Source of the DNA: an uncultured bacterium
GTDB lineage: Bacteria > Desulfobacterota > Desulfovibrionia > Desulfovibrionales > Desulfovibrionaceae
Assembly: GCA_905214305.1 (NCBI GenBank)
Contig: CAJMLK010000025.1
Coordinates: 1 to 36,247, forward strand
Length of the DNA stretch: 36,247 nt
Direction: 5' to 3'
Shown: piece by piece, positions 31,979 to 36,247 of the stretch
Numbering within the stretch: position 1 is the first letter of the stretch
How the letters are laid out: each line of letters starts with the position of its first letter
Notes under the pieces: model-generated
What the model saw: only the letters and a program-made list of their open reading frames with translations
What the model was told of the DNA's origin: nothing
Databases searched by the model: none
Program-made: the position numbers and the translations under genes

Positions 31979-32039
31979 AAACGTCCGCTCCAGCCCGGGA
32001 ATGTACCACAGAGTACAACACGGGCTGGAGCGGACGTTT
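31979..32039. terminator. 19-bp perfect inverted repeat with structured loop
   Basis: Arms 31979-31997 and 32021-32039 pair perfectly. The 23-nt loop contains a further small stem, TGTAC/GTACA. Short A/T ends (AAA/TTT) flank it. It sits between the convergent polA and 32211 genes, about 160-170 nt from each stop, and could end transcription from both sides, though the U-tracts are only three long. Confidence 0.6.
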
Positions 32040-32210
32040 CTGTCAGTGGTGAATCCTGCCTTTTCAAGGCGGCCTTATGGCGGGCACTGTCTTGCGGCGT
32101 GCTTGTTCTGCCGTCCACGGCCGAATGGCGTGCGCGGACTGCCACCGCGCGGACTGTGCCGATTTTTACCGTACGCGGCAGACAGCAGCGCCGTGGGACG
32201 CCGGGGACTG
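32040..32210. other. gene-free 3' flank of the 32211 gene
   Basis: No supported gene, repeat or RNA; frames on both strands look like noise. Confidence 0.35.
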
Positions 32211-33173
32211 TCAGGGGAACATGCCGTTTTTCTGATCCTTGCACCAGCGAACAAAGGGCTGGAAGGATTTTTCCAGAATATGTCTGGCGTTGACTTCGGC
32301 TCGGGTATACTTGGCCCTTGTCATTTTACCGTTGCCTACCCAGTGCTTCAGGTATGGAGACAGATTCAGGTTGCGGGCATGCAGGCCCTTGCGGTGGAGA
32401 TCGCGAAACCATGCCACGTCAATATCCAGACAGATGGAGCCGCCGGGTTCGTAAGCGCCAAACGGCAGGACAGGGCCGCGTGGGGCCACAAGGTCCCGTG
32501 TTTTGTCAAGATTGACCAGACAGGCCCACTCGTTAACACGGCATTCCGGCAGCGGCCATGCCTGCTGACGGTATTTTGCCTCCCATCCTTCCCAGTAGGG
32601 TCGCACAAAGCTGCCGCGCTGCCGCGCCGCAGCATACAGGCGCTGCAATCCGGCAAAGTCGGGGCGAAAATCCATATGGCGGTCAGGCGAACAGGGCGTA
32701 TCCCCAAGGCCCGCATGACGAACAATATCCGCATGGGCGGCGGGGCAGTTCCAGCACTGGCCCACGCTGCCAATGGCAAAGGCGTCTTTGATCTGCTCCA
32801 GCATGGCGCCCACCATATCCCGCAACACCAGTACATCGTTGTGCAGTGTCAGCAGAAACTGCTTGTCCGAATGCTCAAAAGCGTACTGATAGCGGATGGA
32901 GTGGCGGTATGCCGGATCGTTCAGCCGGGATGGATCGGCCGCATCCAGTTGCAGCCAGATTTCTGGCTGGGAAACGACAGCCCTGTCCTGAAAATATTCA
33001 GCCATGATGTAGGGAGAGGCATGGTCAAAGGCGGATCCGTATGGTTCAAACTGCAAATACACGCGGTCAATGTGCGCCCCGGAAAACTTGAACAGCGACA
33101 GCAGGGACAAGGCCGTCTGGTACGGCTTGGCAAACACGTTCAGCACAACGTCAACTGGCGGCGTGGTGGACAT
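32211..33173 (-). CDS. conserved hypothetical protein, glycosyltransferase-like
   Basis: A 320-residue soluble protein I cannot assign firmly. It opens with a beta-strand and helix typical of GT-A folds (VDVVLNVFAKPYQTALSLLSLFKFSG) and carries FLLTLHNDVLVL (about residues 105-116), which sits where GT-A enzymes have their DxD metal site. It continues with DFRPDFAGLQRLYAA and an Asp/Trp-rich C-terminal half. This outline suggests a sugar transferase for a surface glycan, in line with two other glycosyltransferase genes in the window. AAGGAGGA lies 4 nt before the ATG, so the start is firm. It is monocistronic with a probable promoter at 33211-33240. Confidence 0.6.
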   Translation of the reverse strand: MSTTPPVDVVLNVFAKPYQTALSLLSLFKFSGAHIDRVYLQFEPYGSAFDHASPYIMAEYFQDRAVVSQPEIWLQLDAADPSRLNDPAYRHSIRYQYAFEHSDKQFLLTLHNDVLVLRDMVGAMLEQIKDAFAIGSVGQCWNCPAAHADIVRHAGLGDTPCSPDRHMDFRPDFAGLQRLYAAARQRGSFVRPYWEGWEAKYRQQAWPLPECRVNEWACLVNLDKTRDLVAPRGPVLPFGAYEPGGSICLDIDVAWFRDLHRKGLHARNLNLSPYLKHWVGNGKMTRAKYTRAEVNARHILEKSFQPFVRWCKDQKNGMFP

Positions 33174-33210
33174 GAATCCTCCTTGTTCTCAAGATCGGGC
33201 GGCATGTTTC

Positions 33211-33240
33211 ATGCCACGGCAAAGCGGCATTTATTGTCAA
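33211..33240 (-). promoter_or_regulatory. possible promoter of the 32211 gene
   Basis: On the minus strand a consensus -35 TTGACA, 18 nt, then TGGCAT as a poor -10. The start would be near 33204, about 30 nt before the ATG at 33173. Confidence 0.45.
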
Positions 33241-33480
33241 GGCCACCGCGCACTTTCGCCCCCCCCTGCGCCGGGGCAAGACATGAAGGCCTTGCACGGC
33301 TCCTGCGGCGCTTGCTGCGCTGATGCAGGGGGATTTTCAGGCGCAGCCTCAGGGGCGGTCGCTGGTCCGGCTGCGCAAGGTCTGTCTCGTCGAGGGCCGT
33401 GCCAAGGCTGCCACGCGGTGCTTTGCGCGATGGTTGCCGCGTGTGGCGTTTTATCACGCAGCCGCAAAAGCGGGCCGCGC
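33241..33480. other. intergenic region between two minus-strand hypothetical genes
   Basis: No gene supported. Minus-strand frames are rich in Pro/Ala/Arg and lack ribosome-binding sites. I found no clear terminator for the 33481 gene. Confidence 0.35.
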
Positions 33481-34263
33481 CTACTGGCGCAAGATGGTGC
33501 GCAAGGTTTCTGCCTGCGGGCCGGAAAGGCCATCGAGCCTTTGCCGCACACGGTTGTGCACGGATTCGTGGCGGGGGGCCATTTCATACAGGGATGCCGC
33601 GGCGGTCTGGCTTACGGCAAAAGCCGGATCATTCTGTCTGCCGCTGGAATTGAGATCGGCATAGCGCAGGGCGGCGTCAATGATGGCATCCAGATAGGTT
33701 GTGTTGCCGGAAGCGGTGTACGCTGCCCAGTACATCTGCAGTACCGTTTTTTCGCTGGTGAGGTTCCATTGCAGCAGGGGAGTGGGGTTGTGCTGTATCT
33801 GCTGAAGCAGGATGGTGTCTTTTTTATCCAGCAGCAACTGCATCAGCGCGGCTTCATCTGTCAGACCGGCCAGATGGACGGCCCAGGCAAGCGTGCGTTT
33901 GCCGTCGCGGCTCAGAGAAGGAACCAGCGGCAGCAGGCGCTGGCGCGCGGTGGGGTCTGTTTTAAGGGTTTCTGCCAGAAAGGCCGCCAGGGTCAGCTGT
34001 TTCTGCCGGTCATAAAGCACGTTTTGGGCATCAAACGACCTGAGAATGCCGGGCAGCGTTTCGGGGCGGTTTTCCTTGTAATAGAACTCCATATCCCTGG
34101 CATAGAACGAAACCCCCTTGGACGCAGTGAGGGCTGACGCTTCGGAAATGGGCACAAGCATAAAGGCAATGGCAAGAATCAGGGCCTGCACAACGGAGGA
34201 AACCGGCCCGACATGCACAGGCATGTGAAGCTGACGGCGGGGATATATGGATTGCAAGGGCAT
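33481..34263 (-). CDS. secreted hypothetical protein with helical repeats
   Basis: A 260-residue protein of unknown function. The N-terminus has two Arg, a hydrophobic run (ALILAIAFMLVPIS) and a likely signal-peptidase site after EASA near residue 44. The mature part is alpha-helical and rich in Leu/Ala and charged residues (LLPLVPSLSRDGKRTLAWAVHLAGL, LLLDKKDTILLQQIQHNP), consistent with a helical-repeat fold. No catalytic motif is evident. The start is uncertain: an AGGAG lies 13 nt before the ATG at 34263 (too far to be ideal), and an internal ATG at 34224 would also keep the signal peptide. Confidence 0.6.
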   Translation of the reverse strand: MPLQSIYPRRQLHMPVHVGPVSSVVQALILAIAFMLVPISEASALTASKGVSFYARDMEFYYKENRPETLPGILRSFDAQNVLYDRQKQLTLAAFLAETLKTDPTARQRLLPLVPSLSRDGKRTLAWAVHLAGLTDEAALMQLLLDKKDTILLQQIQHNPTPLLQWNLTSEKTVLQMYWAAYTASGNTTYLDAIIDAALRYADLNSSGRQNDPAFAVSQTAAASLYEMAPRHESVHNRVRQRLDGLSGPQAETLRTILRQ

Positions 34264-34702
34264 GGCGGTCTGCGTTTGCTCCTTTGGGTGGCATTTGAAT
34301 CAGTGCTGCAAAAATATGCGCATCAACGGGCGGTATCTTGCGAAGTCTGTAGCCGTGAGCGCTTGAAACTTGAAGCCGCGTTATTGTTCCAGAGCAATTT
34401 TCACTTTGAAATTGCTCTGGCGGATGCGTGAGCAGACGCCCGCCACGGCGGCGTAAACGCCGCTTCAGCCGTTGCCGAAGGGCTTGCGGAGGCTTCAGGA
34501 GCTGTAACGCAGGAAACAACGCTTGCGGACAGCATGTGCAGCGATCGGCTTGTTTCCACACAATCGCCGTTGCCATTCGTAAGGCCCGCAGGCTGGCCAA
34601 CCACTGCCGCGAAGACAGCAGAGCTGTCTATTTGCGCGGTCAAGCGCCGAAGTGAGCGTGCCTCAGACGTTGGGAATGGATATTCTCAACGTTAATCTGT
34701 AT
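34264..34702. repeat. gene-free region with palindromic repeat modules
   Basis: No supported gene. A perfect 12-bp hairpin, CCAGAGCAATTT/AAATTGCTCTGG, lies at 34389-34420 (8-nt loop). A GCGGCG/CGCCGC hairpin lies near 34453-34468. An 11-bp hairpin with one G-U pair, extended by CAGA/TCTG, lies at 34664-34699 (CAGACGTTGGGAAT to ATTCTCAACGT...TCTG), 3 nt from the HD-gene stop. The first and last share sequence with modules at 23926-23954 and 23795-23810. Confidence 0.6.
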
Positions 34703-35944
34703 CTAGTCAAAATCCGCCAGCAGAGAATCAAGCTTGAGGCATGTGAGCGGACTCTGCCGCAAAAGGGTGAGCAGGCGTACTCTGGCTTCCAGCAGGTGGG
34801 GCGATGAAACGCCGTTACGGATGGAGCTGTGGGCCTCAAGAAACGCGGCAAGATTGTCGCAGTCCTTTATGAGGCGTCCGTCTTTGGGGTCAAGGGCGTC
34901 GGTGTTGCAGTGTTCCTGCAGGTCGCAAAAGTCGGAAATCCTTTCAACCTTGCCGTTGCGCCGCACGCATTCCTGAAATTCTGACTGCACGCCCAGCCCA
35001 AGATAGTAGGATATGCGCTCCACAAGGGCAGTGAAGCCCTGTTGCCGCAACGGGGCAAATACGCGGCGCTCCAGTTCTTTTTCTTCGTATTCCTTGATGA
35101 TCTTGGGCAGATCGGCCACGGACCGCTTGACCGGCGAGATGATGTCGCGCGTGAGCACTTCCGGCAGGTCATGAAAAAGACCGCAGAAGAAGTTGTTGTT
35201 GGCTCTGGCGCGACAGGCATTGACCGACAGGCTGAAAAAGTAGGCAAAGCAGGCAACAATAAACATGTGCCCGAGCACTGAGGTTGCCGGAATGCGCGGG
35301 GCCTGCGTCCAGCGGATCTGAAAGCGCAGTTGTCCGCAAAGGTTGGCCAGACGGGTCAGGGCTGTGCCCTGAGTGCGCATCTGCTCCAGCCCCTTGAGGT
35401 CGGCAAACGAGTTCAGCCTGTCCACAAAGGACTGACCGATGTCGTCCATTTCTTCGTCAAAATGGCTGTTGAGGGGCTTGATCAGATTGAATTCCCATTG
35501 CGAGGCGTAAAGGTGCGCGGCTGTGAGGATGCGGCGGGGCAGGCTGTCTTCGTCCGGCGCGTGATGCCAGCGGCACATCCGCTCCCAGAAGGCGCCGAGC
35601 GGCGACAGCGCCGGTTGCAGGCTTTCCAGTACATGGTCCGTCAGCTGGCGGTACTGTTCGGGATTTTCTTTTATGCGGTAAAAGATCGGCGGCTTGATGT
35701 CTGTAATGATGAGGCGGTAAAAATAGTCAAAAAGGCCGCCCTCAATGATTTCGCCCGCAAGGCGCATTTTTTTTTCTTCGGACATGTGGAGCGAGTTTTC
35801 ATGCCAAAGCACGCAGGCCAGCAGCATCTTGTGCGCCTGCTTGTCGATTTCAAGCAGCTCCGCAGGGCGCAGCTTGTCGTTCCAGCGCAGCAGATATGCG
35901 CCCGAAAAAATGAGTTGAAGCAAGCTTTTGCGAATATCTGCCAT
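34703..35944 (-). CDS. HD-domain hydrolase (YfbR-like HD superfamily)
   Basis: A 413-residue cytoplasmic protein. The C-terminal half holds an HD domain with the metal ligands H226 (LGHMF), H258-D259 (GLFHDLPEVLTRDI) and D267; the HDLPE-x-x-T-x-D pattern is that of YfbR-type 5'-nucleotidases. The N-terminal 200 residues are helical and not recognised. It hydrolyses phosphate esters, possibly of nucleotides; the substrate is not readable. The ATG at 35944 has GGAG 6 nt upstream; an ATG at 35974 is weaker. A clear promoter precedes it, divergent from rplM. Confidence 0.8.
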   Translation of the reverse strand: MADIRKSLLQLIFSGAYLLRWNDKLRPAELLEIDKQAHKMLLACVLWHENSLHMSEEKKMRLAGEIIEGGLFDYFYRLIITDIKPPIFYRIKENPEQYRQLTDHVLESLQPALSPLGAFWERMCRWHHAPDEDSLPRRILTAAHLYASQWEFNLIKPLNSHFDEEMDDIGQSFVDRLNSFADLKGLEQMRTQGTALTRLANLCGQLRFQIRWTQAPRIPATSVLGHMFIVACFAYFFSLSVNACRARANNNFFCGLFHDLPEVLTRDIISPVKRSVADLPKIIKEYEEKELERRVFAPLRQQGFTALVERISYYLGLGVQSEFQECVRRNGKVERISDFCDLQEHCNTDALDPKDGRLIKDCDNLAAFLEAHSSIRNGVSSPHLLEARVRLLTLLRQSPLTCLKLDSLLADFD

Positions 35945-35979
35945 ATCTTCTCCGGGAACATGACGGAAAAACACTTGGC

Positions 35980-36008
35980 AGTATAGGAATATATAGGGTA
36001 AACCTCAA
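35980..36008 (-). promoter_or_regulatory. sigma-70 promoter of the HD-domain gene
   Basis: On the minus strand TTGAGG, 17 nt, TATACT. Start is predicted near 35973, about 30 nt before the ATG at 35944; this start site also excludes the upstream ATG at 35974. Confidence 0.7.
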
Positions 36009-36068
36009 GGGCTTCATGCCGCTGCCCGTTTTTTGCAGGACTTTTGCCGCGCAGGAAGGCGCAGGGTC

Positions 36069-36097
36069 TTGACAGGTGCGGGTGTTTGCCGTATTGA
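36069..36097 (+). promoter_or_regulatory. sigma-70 promoter of rplM
   Basis: Consensus -35 TTGACA, 17 nt, TATTGA. Predicted start is near 36104, giving a leader of about 106 nt before rplM, long enough for ribosomal-protein autoregulation, although I see no defined L13 leader fold. Confidence 0.65.
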
Positions 36098-36209
36098 AGC
36101 TATCTTTACTGCGATACTGTCGTCACCCCCGTTCGACGGCCCATCGCGAAATGAACTTTTTTGCGGCCTATACGGCTGCTGCTATTTGCAGATGTGAGGA
36201 GTCATTCCG

Positions 36210-36247
36210 ATGAAGACGTTCAGCCCCACCCCCAAAGACATCAACCG
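36210..36247 (+). CDS. rplM: 50S ribosomal protein L13, 5' end only
   Basis: The ATG at 36210 follows AGGAG at 9 nt and a promoter with a long leader. The 12 visible codons read MKTFSPTPKDIN, which matches the start of L13 (E. coli MKTFTAKPE). The gene is cut by the window edge. L13 is a primary rRNA-binding protein of the large subunit; rplM normally leads rpsI, which would lie outside. Confidence 0.8.
   Translation, partial: MKTFSPTPKDIN

Noticed and set aside
31820..32293. Plus-strand frame after polA as a gene
   Set aside because: No ATG, no ribosome-binding site, and it runs through the 19-bp hairpin and into the antisense of the next gene; only the first 50 codons look protein-like.

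Overview
The window reads as chromosomal DNA of a GC-rich Gram-negative bacterium. Outer-membrane, MCE/Mla and lipoprotein genes indicate two membranes. Gene content, GC level and the opening residues of ribosomal protein L13 at the right edge are most like Desulfovibrionaceae (Desulfobacterota). That placement is inference from gene style, not a database match. I see no prophage, insertion sequence, CRISPR array or rRNA; the window is housekeeping genes interleaved with family-level 'accessory' genes and short palindromic repeats.

Layout, left to right. 0-5.6 kb: a truncated minus-strand gene, metY (sulfur/methionine metabolism), a strong terminator, then a minus-strand run of a GT2 glycosyltransferase, an AI-2E-type transporter and a D,D-carboxypeptidase. 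5.9-11.7 kb: a 1065-residue glycosyltransferase with three GT2-like modules, greA on the minus strand with a terminator-like hairpin inside its leader, and an MprF-type flippase without its synthase half. 12-16.5 kb: a small outer-membrane beta-barrel, then an AraC regulator divergent from an alpha/beta-hydrolase, a small PAS-like Cys/His protein and a short-chain dehydrogenase. 16.9-20.8 kb, all minus strand: hisD-purC, fabI, two tiny membrane-protein genes, and tRNA-Ser(GGA) with its own promoter and terminator. 21.3-25.3 kb: a secreted Sel1-like protein, grpE, repeat-rich DNA and an HD-GYP response regulator. 25.3-29 kb: an overlapping Mla/MCE lipid-transport operon (mlaE with STAS domain, mlaF, mlaD, lipoprotein, HD-GYP regulator). 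29-36.2 kb: polA, two poorly characterised minus-strand genes, an HD-domain hydrolase and the start of rplM.

The observation I rate highest is the second tiny gene downstream of fabI. It encodes a 27-residue membrane segment ending in Cys, followed by an in-frame UGA, then 27 more hydrophilic codons. A perfect 9-bp hairpin with a 3-nt G-starting loop lies 25 nt after the UGA, which fits the bacterial SECIS rules. It is a candidate membrane-anchored Cys-Sec selenoprotein of 55 residues. A 46-residue membrane protein gene sits directly upstream, its ribosome-binding site overlapping the fabI stop codon.

Other points of interest are a possibly leaderless promoter for the Mla operon, translational coupling of a c-di-GMP phosphodiesterase-type regulator to lipid transport, a family of short palindromic repeats found at three places, a degenerate 14-bp tandem repeat upstream of hisD, and a PolA lacking its proofreading motifs.
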